A stretch of DNA of 64,000 nt. Origin: Chaunax sp. Z400. Its lineage: Eukaryota > Chordata > Actinopteri > Lophiiformes > Chaunacidae. Of the stretch, positions 25,101 through 36,765 are shown piece after piece. Numbering within the stretch: position 1 is the stretch's first letter; each line of letters opens with the position of its first letter. The stretch lies in NCBI GenBank assembly GCA_037577475.1, contig CM075195.1, positions 22,533,399 through 22,597,398 on the forward strand, written 5' to 3'. Both the position numbers and the translations under genes were made by a program. The notes under the pieces are model-generated. The model was not told the DNA's origin, did no database searches, and worked only from the letters and a program-made list of their open reading frames with translations.

Positions 25101-26525
25101 TTTTCCCGCTGGAGGTGGCCTGCAGGTTTGCTGAACGTTGGTATAGCTTAACTCATGTCTATGCCTCCTGGTTGGTTACCTTGTTGGTCAGATGTGAAAC
25201 AAAACCAAGAAGAAGAGCATCCTGGCTGTATTACAGTGGTGCTATACCTCAGCTGGTGTCAAACTTAATAGCCTTAGGCCCCTGCTACCCCTCTGTAAAG
25301 CAGTGATCCAGCGCCTGGAAGCACTATAAACCAGAGCCAAGTATAGGCTGGCAGCCATTACACCTAATAAGAAACAAATTCTTAAAACATATGGCTCCAC
25401 TTAATAAACACTCCAGAGCTCAGAGAGGAAATGTTGTATTTCCAGCTCATGAAAGTGGTCCTGAAGCACCTGTCAGTTTGTTAGTTTTTCATTTGAGCAG
25501 CTTTTATTACATTACGTTGAACAGCTGTGGAGACAGACAGCTGTTTAGATTGTGTTTCGATCTATTTGCTTTCACTAAAGCTTTTCATACTGCCATACGT
25601 TTTTAATTATAGGCAGGGTATGTACGCATACATGTACAAAATCATTTAAAACCACATGCTCTCAACCACAGTGCTGCCTATGAACATATTGCCACAGAGG
25701 TGTTGATCAGCCACTGATGAAATACTGATTTGAACACACAACTCAAGAAAGTTAGAATCTCACATTTGAGGTTATTATTATTTTTAACTGGATTTATCTA
25801 TTAAGAGAAAACTTGATGTCTGGTCAAGTTAGGGGTTGGTCTCACCAACATTTATATACATGTTGGACTGAAATCATCATTGCTTTGTTTCTTATTGTAT
25901 AACATTAGCAAATTTATCTGAAACTTGCAATATTGAGCTTGGTTTTTGGAATCTTTTTTGCAGTGCACCATGATAATAGTTTGTTAGGTTGGAAACCTAC
26001 CAGACTTGTTGAAATTCAGTGTAACTTTGCTGTTAATGGTGTTTTATTGTTAGGGTGGGACTCAGTATCTGTTATCTCCCATTGCCATCTTTTGTTTGCT
26101 GTGGCTGGAGTCGTCAAACCTTCAGACAGCTCTGGGGTCAAAAAGGCAGATAAGACACGACAGCCTCCACGGTGCAGCTGAAGCAGATATCTGTGTGGTT
26201 TATCCTCTCAGGTTACAGTTTTCCTCTTCAATTATGAACTGTAAAATGCCTTGTTATTACATTCATTCCTATTTGTCAACCCTATCTGCTTTTATCATAG
26301 CAATGTTCTGCCCTCTTTATTCGGGTTTGATTCTGCATTGTTTTTTGAAACATGTAGGTTGTTTGCCAAAATCTACACTGGTGAAGTTCTCCCCATTTTC
26401 ATTATTATTAATTCCCCTTATTGCCGTTTTCCTATGTGAACCTAATTGTTAAATATACAGCAGATAACAAAAAGTTAAGCCTGTTCTGTTCAGTTGAAAT
26501 CTTTTTAAACATCTTTGTTTAATAC
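22111..26525. other. Mostly unique non-coding stretch
   Basis: No gene identified. The minus-strand frame at 22469-22798 has no recognisable domain. The sequence near 22550-22630 (CACGCCCCCACAAGTTGAAA) may be a fragment of an old repeat. A CAC trinucleotide tract lies at 23730-23752 and an ATG tract at 24300-24316. The interval 24820-25040 is a weak conserved non-coding candidate. Confidence 0.4.
23730..23752. repeat. (CAC)n trinucleotide repeat
   Basis: About seven pure CAC units. The poly-His frame across it has no supporting gene structure. Confidence 0.9.
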
Positions 26526-27166
26526 GGCTCACAATACAGGAGAATCAGGCAGATTTCACCCTGATTTGGCCGTCCTGACAATCGCAAGAGAAAAGTGGTC
26601 TGGAGTTTTGATCGGTCTCGATGTTGTCCCAGATTATCTGGTAGTGTGAGGCGTTTACAGCCTCACACCTACCAATCTGCTCATGTACAATCACGGTCGG
26701 TCCGATAATTTTCAAACATTTTTGAGGAGTTTAAATCTGGATTATTACATCAGTACTTTCTGAGTGAGATCACATTGGCCAATGAGAGAGACATCTGGAT
26801 GGTGCTGCCATCTCGCTGAAGAATAGGCAGCAAGTATTGAGTCTTTCCAACCATTTCCTCTTCCACACTCGTCTCTTCTGTTTTCTTGTTTTCTCACTGT
26901 AAAGTAGGCTGGTCGCTACGGCAACATCATCAGTCATTTAGTTTACATTACACAGCTGCTTCTGAGCGATCACGTGAGGCGGTGCTCCCCCCGCTACGAG
27001 AATCACGATGAAATCCTGCAGTGTGTTGATGTCCCATTATTCTTGAATCATGTAGTATGTTCATGATTCAAATTAAAGGGAAGATGATCTGTGGAGATTC
27101 TCGTTAGGTTTGTGATGAAACCCGATTCCAGAATCAATTAGGATTTTGAAATTCCTGTAGTGTGAG
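26526..27166. mobile_element. MITE family A, longest copy
   Basis: The left end GGCTCACAATACAGGAG and the right end CTCCTGTAGTGTGAG-type sequence (here ATTCCTGTAGTGTGAG) form an inverted repeat. Three copies or parts (12.3, 22.0 and 26.5 kb) share terminal and subterminal blocks. At about 640 bp this is the most complete. No transposase motif is visible, so it is non-autonomous. The CACTACAGG-type terminus is distinctive, but I cannot assign a superfamily from the sequence, and no clear target duplication was seen. Confidence 0.75.
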
Positions 27167-30100
27167 TGCGACCTTGCTGGTAACAAATCCATGACAGACA
27201 TAATGCTGGGGCTCACGGTGAAGCCGTGATCCATTTCTGTGCAATTATTTCAGCGCTGCATTTCCCTTGACTGCTCATTTAGAAACCTCATTGTCATGTT
27301 AAAACATCATTAACATGACACTAGCAGACGTGATGCTAATGATATTCAAATCAGCAGTAATGCAGGCATCTGGGAGGCATTGTTTTGAACTGTAATTAGT
27401 GAGATCAACCTGAAGTTTTGCACATGCTCATGTCATAGCTCTTAGCTGTGTCAGCTTGTTGTTTCTCTCTCTCCTTCTTTGCAGTCAAGTATTTATTTTT
27501 CACTTTAATCACCAAAAGATAAGCAAAAATCAAAAATGTATGTGTTGGTCAGATTGGACTCCACCATAAAACAGACATTAGGCATTTTTGAGGTACTTTT
27601 ATTTATCTCCCTCATTTATACATATATGCACTGATGCAGCATTAGCATCTTCGGCTTGTTCTTGTGATACGTCAATGCATCCCCCATATTGTGGGCATAA
27701 GGCAAAAAAAGGGACCTTGAGTGGCTTAAGTGTACTGTAATTGGTTCAGACGTAATTCTACATCTATCATGCAGACATGAAGCACTGCCAAGCACAGATT
27801 TTAAACAGCTTGTCACGGTAGCATTAAAAGCATGGACACAAATGAACAATTGTCAGGTTGTTGTATGTGAAATAGAAGTGACGTTGCTACACCAAACGCC
27901 AGGCAATTTCACTGTTTCTATTGGTGCTGTGCATCAAAACAGAAAAAAAGCCCATAAATGTGTTTAATTCTTGTGGCAGTTCTTCTCACAATCTTCAGAA
28001 CTGTTTGGTCTGAAAAGATTTTCTTCAAATGAAGGCCAGGAACATTGTCAAAATATCAAAATTGACAATGTTTACACTTGTGACCACAGTGTCTAAGATA
28101 GAATTATATGATGAAGACAACAGACAGGACTTGTCCTTTACAATGCTCCTCAAGATACATTCAGAATTCATCATCATCGGTTATGTGTAGCCACTTGAAT
28201 CATCAGTCAAGCATGGCATTTTCATCAGTATTTCATTTCAACTTGAGCAGGGCACAAAACTAATTCCTGACAGATTCATCCAACCATTTAGTTTGTAAAT
28301 TGATCTTTGCTGAAGTGTCCTTTCACACTGCAGAGTCATAACACAAACTGGCAGATTCATCATGAGTTTGCTTGTTAAGACAAAAGTGTTGCATTGTGTC
28401 TGACAAAAGGATTAGAGGAATTTTACATGCTTGACTTGATTCAATGCTTTTGAATATAATCCCCTTCATTTGAATACTTAATGACAAAGATTCTCACGCA
28501 TTTTGTCTGTAACAGGCTGTTATAATGATTCCTTTAACATCTAACTGTACCTGAAATTTTATTAGTTTAAAACGGTGTTGGAACAAACAAACAGAACAAT
28601 AACTCATGGTGGCAGTATGAGAGTTTTCTCCTGGAAGCGCTTCTAAACTTCGCCTTTACCTACAAACAACCCCGTGCTCCCTATAAAACATGAAGCCAGC
28701 GCAACAGCTATTATCAGCAGTGATGGCAGGCCGGACAGAGGCTATTCATTAGTTTTTAAACATCTTCTGTCCTTCCTACCTCTGTTTCAAAGGCACCGTA
28801 GCAACCAAGTGAACAATGCAAGTGCTGGTCATGGCCACAGCATGTGTGTGGTCCTGTCCCAGTTATAAAAGAGGTAAGACAAAACACTTTGCGACCACAG
28901 ACGTTGGCTTGAGCAGGTCAAGCCGTTTCCTAAGGTGACCACATTTTTTTGTTGAGGGACAAGCCAGAGGAATGCAGCCACAGTGCCGCTGAAGTGTTTT
29001 GTGTGACATGGACTTGGCCAGGGTTTGTATATACTAAGCCTTGTTACTGTCCTATTGACATGTGAGGCATGTTTGACCTTTGACGCTTGCCTAGCCAGAG
29101 GCTATCTTTCTCCAGTCTAGGGAAGACATCAATAGGCAATCTTGTGAAAATTCAATAATTCCGTTTTTTTCTCAGGATTGATGGGTGAGATTTGATGGGA
29201 GGTCTTTCAACAAGGGTTCTTTGTTTTCCTTCAACTATGTGAGGGTGACGTTCATCTCTAGAGGACAAGAGACTGGAGTAATCCAGTGGATGATTTGCTC
29301 CAGCGCTGATGGAGATCAATGCAGCCTCATCGTTTAGGCTGCTCAGCTGATGGTCCTCTGGTCTTCTCTGTAACTAATGTGCTCTTGCATCAGTTTTGTC
29401 TCCACGGTGATGAGGGGCTGACTTAATGTAAGCATTGGCCTTCTTTTCTATTCACAAGAAGAATGGTCCCATCAGCTATGCTCTGGGAGACGACTTAATC
29501 TCTCACTGGTAATTAGATCATGGCCACCGCTTGCTGATGAGCCAGAGAAAAGCACATTGGGCCCACAAGAAAAGAATCAATGGCAGTGTATCTCCATTTG
29601 CCTTGGACTGGTGGAACACCAGTGAGAATGGAATTATTCAATGGTAATGCTGTGGCGACCTGTACAGTAAAGGCAGGCTTAAGTCCGTTGCTGTCCACAT
29701 GAAGTTCTTGTGTCCCTCTGACGGTTGTAAAATATGGAAAATGTTAACTTTGTTTAATTTCTTTGGGGCGTGGGAATGCAGGAAGCAGTGTCTGTGTGGC
29801 TCAAGACTCCTGCGGAGAATGGTAGAACTTCCTCCCTCCATCCAGTCTTGTAATCTTGTTGTGTTGGAAGTAATATGTGTCTCAGCCACAAAATGTTTAT
29901 AGCCATCAAATTGGAAAAAAGTGATAGGGATCAGAATATTGGGTTCTGGATTCTGTATACCAAATACTAAAACAGGAGCGAGTTAGAATGGCCAGCTGTG
30001 GGGATTACAGCCAAGAGAGGAACCAGGGGTTCAAATAGTTCTGTTGTCGTTCTTCTTTCTTTTGCATTTTTGTGAGTACAACTGAGTGCAATATTATGAA

Positions 30101-31639
30101 ATTCTTTCAGACTGTCTGACAATGTGCACAGCTATTCCCATATTCAAACAATATTGTGTCTTTCCTGTCTCTATGATCGACTTTTCCCTCGGCACGCGAT
30201 TGTGGTGGCTCAGAACAACTATCAACAAGTTTGATCTCCCATGTGGTCGGACAGCACGTTGGAAGAACAAGTTCTAGATCAAGTATATCTGCCCTCAGAG
30301 CCTTCCCCTGCCTGCATCTCAGTGCCGCCCTGATCTCTCACAATTACACAATGTCTCCTCAAAGGCATTCACAAAGTTGCACTTGGATGATGTAGTTGCT
30401 TTTGCTTGATAAGTTAACACAGAGAGCTTGAGAGAAGTCCAAACATGGCCTACTTTCACACCCTCTTGAATCTTTGCCTTTTAAAATCTAAGTATGAATT
30501 GTCCATACATGCACCTATCTCTACAAACAGCTAGGATTTCAGGCATCTGAGGACCATACCAAGCAGGTGTCTTAAACTCCATGCCCCAAGCCCCTTCTCA
30601 TTTTTGTGCCAGTGTGCATGCTTTCGCTGTACAATGCTGGCCTTATTTAGCAGAATACCTGTGTCAGAGTGCTGCTGCACTCTGAGTTCCTTTGTAACAA
30701 TGGGATCCTTTCTCATTCTACTCTGCCCTCCTTCACTCTGTTTCCTGAGAGCCTGCAGGCAGACTTTTTTGTCGACACATTCAATAAGACCTCTCAGGCT
30801 TGCCACGATTACTGTATGCAAAGGTCAATGTCATGTGCTGCAGTGCTAATGCAGAGCAAATACTTCTATTAGCACAAAGCTGTCATATGAAGAATGTATG
30901 CATCAAGAATTAAGGCTTTTTTCACATCTCTGATTCATTCATGGCATGTTACTGGGAACTTATTTAGGGGAGATTACTGACACTGCTACCCCCCCCCAAC
31001 ACGCACATACACACATACACAGATATGCACATAATAATAACACTGACAAATACTGGACACTTAAAATCAGCCTGATTCATCAATGAGATATTTTACAGGT
31101 TGACAGTGAGGGTTAGGCTGCCAAGGCAAGTTCACTCACATTTCCTGTCTTCGGTCTTTTGTTGTCTCTGTGTAAACTAGGTGTGTTTTCACAGTCTGAA
31201 GTTCTTTCCCGCGGGCTATAATCTCTGCACTAGATACTAATGCAGACTTATTGCTCACAGGGATGTGATGACAAACGGGTCTTTTGATCAATCCAACAGT
31301 TGTTGAACAGAGTTTCAGATTCATAGCTTGAATATAGCCTGGGATTGCTCTGCCCACATGGGGAAATTAAATCACTAATTAAAAACCTTACTGAACTAAA
31401 AATATGACAGTGTTTACTAGTTTATTCTTCCGCCACAAAATTAAAATATTTTTGAGCATTATTATATTAGAGCAACTTCAGGGACTGCAGAACAGGCCAC
31501 TACTGTACTATGGTAAAGCGTTATTGTAAGAACATACATCAAAATATCCAGCATTTGAATGGTAAAGATGCAGAGAGCTATTCACAACATCCCATTTGTA
31601 CAGAAACAAAAGCCCCTTCTACACAGTCTATTCAATGCA
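27167..31639. other. Mostly unique non-coding stretch
   Basis: No gene or clear transposon recognised. The interval 27230-27440 is rich in TAAT/ATTA and ATTCAAAT cores and is a weak conserved non-coding candidate. A strong acceptor-like CTCCTTCTTTGCAG at 27471-27484 is followed by stops in the open frame after seven codons. A C-run followed by CA-rich sequence lies at 30990-31022. Confidence 0.4.
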
Positions 31640-31955
31640 GGGCTGGTGCACCTTTATTCCACCCTGCGGTTCTGTTTAAATGCAATGAAGGCATTATTGA
31701 GAGTTTGTGTTGTTTGGCCTTTGTGACGGCATCGGAGGTAGTAACAGCACTGAATCGGACATCTGTGTAAACACAAGGCGGAAAGGCAGGATGGGGTCTA
31801 ATGTTTTGTCTTCATATTGGGAAGACAGCGTGAGGTAAGGGAACTCCTTACTTTATGTTATTCCATTATTTACAAAGCACTCTGGACACTGGGGTAGTGG
31901 CATAGAGAAGGGTCTTTATTGCGTACATCTTGCGTGATGTTTGTGTAAATAGGGC
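31640..31955 (+). mobile_element. Dispersed repeat family C, copy 2 (diverged)
   Basis: GGTAGTAACAGCACTGAATC, ACATCTGTGTAAACAC and GGCGGAAAGGCAGGATGGGG match 16530-16600 in order and orientation. GGTCTTTATTGCGTACATC near 31911 corresponds to GGTCTTTGTTGCGATG near 16965. It is shorter and more diverged than copy 1. Confidence 0.55.
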
Positions 31956-32489
31956 TAAAGTTTTTCTGATCTTAGTAACTAACAAGAATAGTTAGTAACT
32001 TGGAAGGTAAAGTTTGAGATGTTTTAGTCATTCAAGACGGTAATATCAGAAGTAACTCATGCCATGCAAGCCTCCCAGTCTGACTCCAATTTCAATAATT
32101 CCTCCCTCTGACTGGGAAAGTCTTCGTTCGATGAACCGTCTTTTCTCATTGAATTTCCAGGAGGCTCAGTTCTGCTGTGATGAGAAACTCTGTGCTGAGT
32201 ATATAAGAGAGAGATGTACACTGAATAATGCATTGAGGTCTGTGTGTGCATGGGTGATGGAGAAGGTATACTAGACTACCATCTCAACTTGACCCAATTT
32301 GGGTCATGTGACTTCACATTCAACTTAACACTTTATATACTACAGTGACTGCTGGATGTGAGCCAACTTAATGTTTTATAAAGAAGATAAAGGTTTGTCA
32401 GTTCTTAAAAACCACTAACAGCTGGCTTGATATAGATCTGTCCCAGCAATGGCACCCTTTATCAGGGGATTTGGGAAAGTTTGTCTATT

Positions 32490-32528
32490 CACACACACAC
32501 ACACACACACACGCACGCACGCATGCAC
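32490..32528. repeat. (CA)n/(CGCA)n microsatellite
   Basis: About 11 CA units followed by CGCA units. Confidence 0.95.
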
Positions 32529-32701
32529 TGGAGAGAAAGTATGTGCTAGAAAAAAGAGAGAGAAAGAAGCAAGATCACAAAGCCATGCAAGTTCTCAGTG
32601 CCAGAGGTCAGAGTTGACAGCCTTGAAGTGGTGGGGAGGGAGGGGGCCTCAGGTCAGGTAGTCCATGAGATTGGCAGTGTGTGGGAACTTCAGCAGGTCA
32701 G

Positions 32702-32728
32702 ACACACACACACACACACACACACACA
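32702..32728. repeat. (AC)n microsatellite
   Basis: About 13 pure AC units. Confidence 0.95.
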
Positions 32729-33084
32729 GTGTCAGAATAGAACTACAGCTACAGAAACAGACGGTAATTGTTGGGAAGAAGGTTCTCATCAGGTTGGCTC
32801 ACTAATTCAAAAACATTTTCATATTGTAACCTTTTTATTGTAATTTATGTTGATTTCTCATACACAGTTTTTGAATTTGTATTTATTAACACGTTTGGTG
32901 CATTTAGGACATGTTTTTGACTCAATTGTAGCTTAGTCCTATGTATCTTATATATCTTCATCTATCTTATAAATTTTAAATTTAATTGTTATTTTTTGCT
33001 ATACAAATAAACTTGATTTGCCTTGTTTTACATTGTTACATACGTTCAGGCATTTTTTATTTTGTTGGCCTTTTTCTGGTGTAT

Positions 33085-33946
33085 GATGGAACCACAATGC
33101 CAATTCTGATTCCAGTTTCGATTCCGGTTCTTGTCAGTTCTCAATTACGGTTCTTTGTGGGGCAGAGTCAGGTTTCAGGGTCAAAACATGCCACATGCTT
33201 ATTTCACAGTAGAAAAATGTATTTCAAAAAAACCTTTATACAAGCCATTCTGTATAATGTATTATGAATGACTCATTCATATGCTCACAACAATGGACTA
33301 GAATTGATCATATCCCTGCAAACACAAAAACAGACACATCCTAGCATTACCATTACTGTAGGTCATGGTGGCGAGTAGCCAGCAGCATGCAAGCCAGCTT
33401 TGCTCTATTCTTATTTTTGCTTACCTAAATTTCAGTGCTTCAACATCTGAGAATGGATGAAACATTTTTAGCATCAGCAGTCATTTTTCTGTGTCACTCT
33501 TCAACTTGCTCTTACGTCATGGGATCATTGCTCTGGCTTAGCGACATTAAACTGGCTACTAGTGTTAGCAATCTACGGGCGTTTAAACACAGTACATTCA
33601 CTGATTTGTACACCGTGTAGGCGAAGGTGTTAAGTCATGCTAGTTGTGCATTCTCCCTTGTCAGAAAATGACTTTGGAACAGATGTTGCACTTTGATGAC
33701 TTGGCAGGGCAAAATAAAGCCACACTTTTCAGCGCCACTTGCTGTGGTCCATGACGTTGCAAGGCTCGAAGTACCCATCCAACCTGTAAAGCCCAAACCA
33801 CGGAAGCTGTGTGCCACCACCACAGGGACTGAAACTTAACTTGAGTGCCAGCGAAATTTATTCAGGAACTGATGAGCAGAATCCAAATTAAAACATTTTT
33901 TGAACCAGTTCCAATTTTGAGCCAGTTCTCGAAGCCCAACCCACTG
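33085..33946 (-). pseudogene. Degenerate hAT element with BED-finger-like remnant
   Basis: Read on the minus strand, the element starts at 33946 with CAGTGGGTTGGGCTTCGAGA. CAGTG/CAGGG starts are typical of hAT transposons. About 240 bp in (33725-33660), one frame gives AKSSKCNICSKVI. This is the CxxC half of a BED-type zinc finger, the N-terminal DNA-binding domain of many hAT transposases. A neighbouring frame gives KVWLYF, which normally precedes it. The two lie in different frames and a stop follows, so the gene is dead. At the other boundary (33085-33160) lie repeated GATTCCAGTTTCGATTCCGG-type sequences, as in subterminal regions of such elements. The catalytic domain was not found and the left boundary is uncertain. 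Confidence 0.5.
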
Positions 33947-34189
33947 CTTCACCAAGTTCAGTCAGAGCATGATGCTGTTTCTCTAGAAGCAATTTGAGGT
34001 TTAGGGAACTTTTCAGCTTTACCTGTGTGAAGCAGAAACACAAGTCATAGCTTTCACGCCTGTGAAATGACCGTGGAATGTAAATGTGAAATCTTCTGTC
34101 TGAATCTGCTGTCATTTCCTCATTTTTATGACATTTTATGACAATGGTTTTGCTAAAAACAGTCACATTCTTTCTTTGCGTTTCAAAAA

Positions 34190-34560
34190 ACTCACAACAA
34201 TGTTGTGGAAAGGATCCTTGTGCACTTGGATCTGTAAAAATGGTTGAAAATGCTGTAGTTTGCATACCAGGCCAGTAGTTGGCAGTGGACCTTTTCAAAA
34301 TCAACCCCACAGAATAACATAGATATCAAATACTTAATAGCCATGCACGAAGTGGGCCTGTGTCATCACAGTCTTCGGAGGAATTGCGTTTTGTTAGTTT
34401 ACACGGTGATAGTAACGGTGCCGTTTAAAAAAAAAACACTCTGGAACGTGTTTTCAAGTCCCTAAAATGCATTTGTCGTGTAAACAAATAGCAAAACTGC
34501 TACGAAAGTTAACCGTTTTATGGTGGAACTGTTGTGCAAACAGCACCTTAGACATAACAC
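34190..34560 (-). mobile_element. Dispersed repeat family D, copy 1
   Basis: On the minus strand it reads GTTTACACGACAAATGCATT, then TTTTAGGGACTTGAAAACA, then CGTTCCAGAGTG. It aligns in order with 36650-36745 and 61385-61460 on the plus strand. I know the GTTTACACGACAACG-type start as a widespread teleost non-autonomous element. Its outer limits are approximate. Confidence 0.6.
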
Positions 34561-35183
34561 TGTCAACCTGCTAAGATTCATAAATTTGTCATGTTGCTGG
34601 TTTGGAAAAAGCTCACTGTTTTTGTCAGGTCTCTCTATCAGTTCTTTTTTATGGTACCCATGATGAACACACACCAGAATGGATGACTTAGGTACTGCAC
34701 ATAAAATACATCACAGAGGTAGACAACATGCTGTAGGAGTTCCCCCTCCCATCTGTTTTATACCCCATCATCTAGTGTCACAGAGAGAGAGGAGAATCTT
34801 TAATTTCTCAGTACATGTTGATATAATGCAAGACACTGAAAAAAAATATGATTCTTTTTCAAGATGCACTTTTTTCTGTTTGCATTTCAACATAGTAGGA
34901 AGTAAAACTAAATGAAGCATTTTAGCTGCTTATATCACACTTAAGTAAAAAAAAAATTTCAACTCTGTCAAACTATTGCTATTTGTCCATAGATCGGTAA
35001 TAGTCTACATATAGATAGATTCCTAGCTGAATGAATCAGGAGCCCGTCATTTATTGGTGCATTCATGTTAACGTTATGCATCGATTATGTTTATAGCCCA
35101 GCACTTGGGTTGAACACAGAGGTCTTGAAGTAAGTCATACATCAAGGAAGCTGAGCGGCGTTCTAAAAGTAATAAGCCGAATT

Positions 35184-35717
35184 CAGTGTTTCCCCTAGAA
35201 ATTCTTTGTCCATGTGAACTCGTTTAACAGTCACAACATTGATTGGCTAGCTAACGTTAGCTGATTACTTTACATTATGTTAGGTTCCCAGTTCAACCAT
35301 TATAATCACACTACTGATCATGAACACATCGTAACGTTAGGTTGTAACGTATAGACAGTGAAAATGAGAGCCAAATACAGCTGCAGCGCAGTTACACAAG
35401 AAAATATTAAATGTTATAAACTTACTTGATGACGATAAAAGCCAGCATATCTCCGGTCCAGTCCATGATTACATCTCACTGCAGCATTCATTCATATAGT
35501 CCTGGGTTTACTAGTGATTGACAGAAGTAGTCAGACACAGCTCTGAGCGGGGGTTGACACAGAGAGGGAGCGCAGCACAGAGGCTCCCAAACGCAAAGGA
35601 TTATTTTCAAATGAATGAATTTTTGCCGATATTTGGTTTATAAAAAATTATTATTTGGCCTGTTGTTGGCCTGGTGGGGGGGTCTTGTTGGCCTGTATAA
35701 TGGTAGGGGAAACCCTG
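35184..35717 (+). mobile_element. hAT-like MITE family B, copy 2 (complete, with target duplication)
   Basis: The left terminus is CAGTGTTTCCCCTA. The right terminus TAGGGGAAACCCTG is its reverse complement except for one base. Directly outside both ends lies GAATT, so a 5-bp target-site duplication is visible at 35179-35183 and 35718-35722. CAGTG/CAGGG ends are typical of hAT elements. Most hAT elements make 8-bp duplications, but subgroups with 5 bp are known. The 534-bp interior is homologous to 20275-20805 and has no transposase, so mobilisation required an enzyme supplied in trans. Confidence 0.85.
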
Positions 35718-36624
35718 GAATTGGCTTGAATCCTGATACATTGTGGTGACGAGTTTGCTCCACTCAGGCTAAATGAGATGAAGTACATTGTTGTAGCGTC
35801 AATGTTGCTGTGAACTTGTCTAGTCTGTCAATGTGGGCTAAGCTGTGCTTTAGTTTATTGTTTGGGGTTGAATAGCTGCACTGTCTAAAGAGAGGAAGGC
35901 CCTTTTCTTTTATGAGTTTAGGCATCTGTTAGTTTAACATACATCAATCCTATATGTTTAGTTCCTCTGTTGTAAAAGTTCAGGATGCCGGTTCTTTAAG
36001 CAAGGCAGCTCACTGTCTGCAGGCAAACTTTCAGCTAAGCAATCTTGATCCTTGTACGTTGAAGTGCGCTTATTTTATCGTTTGTGATGAGGTACCTCTG
36101 AAAGACCCCAAAACATCAAAAGGCTTCTGGCCCTCTGTGACACGATCTGATGCTCATTGTATTTATTCATAATGAACCGAAAAGATAGTTACTGCAATAA
36201 CCAGGAAGAAGGGAATACACCCTCAGGGTGTGTGTGCTTAGTGTCCAAATGAATTGACTCCATCCATCTCAGTTAAAACAACCCACCATCTGCCCATTTG
36301 TTTTCCTCAGCACATACGTCTTGAGAGAGTGTCAGGTACAGGTCAGTATGCTTCTGGCAGCCAAATCAGGGCTGATGAATATGAGAGCAGCTGAGTGCAG
36401 AGCCTCAGAGGTGAAACCACAGGAGTAAATGGAGTAAAGCCCAAGACCAGGGCTAGAAAGAAATTAATGAGACCGCATCAACTAGTCTGTCTATGAGTGC
36501 AATATTAATTGTTCAAGACTAACAAACAAATAACTGCACTTGCAAGGCTCTCATTTCTCATTACATCAAATGTTGATATAAATACATGGCAGCATTGTAA
36601 GCTATTTCATTGAGTTTGCCTTCT
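35718..36624. other. Non-coding stretch
   Basis: No gene recognised. A weak microexon-like arrangement (CCTCAG at 36305-36310 followed within 35 nt by donor-like GTCAGT) was judged insufficient. Confidence 0.4.
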
Positions 36625-36765
36625 GTTGAAGTGACTTCTTGCATAAAACAGCAAACCTTTGTTGCAGTTTGGTCATTCGTTTACAAGACCACAACGTTTT
36701 AGGGCCTGAAAATGCAAACTTTTGAAAACGTGTTCCAGAGTGTAATCTTTTGAAAATGCTAAATC
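36625..36765 (+). mobile_element. Dispersed repeat family D, copy 2 (fragment)
   Basis: GCATAAAACAGCAAACC, GTTGCAGTTTGG, TTCGTTTACAAGACCACAAC, TTTTAGGGCCTGAAAA and GTTCCAGAGTG match the copy at 61357-61460 block by block. It is only about 140 bp, a fragment. Confidence 0.7.

Noticed and set aside
33888..34310. 140-codon minus-strand open frame
   Set aside because: It spans the end of the degenerate hAT element and the family D repeat and has no transposase motif in that frame.
36311..36341. Possible 25- or 31-nt microexon between CCTCAG and GTACAG/GTCAGT
   Set aside because: Both splice signals are mediocre and such arrangements are frequent by chance.
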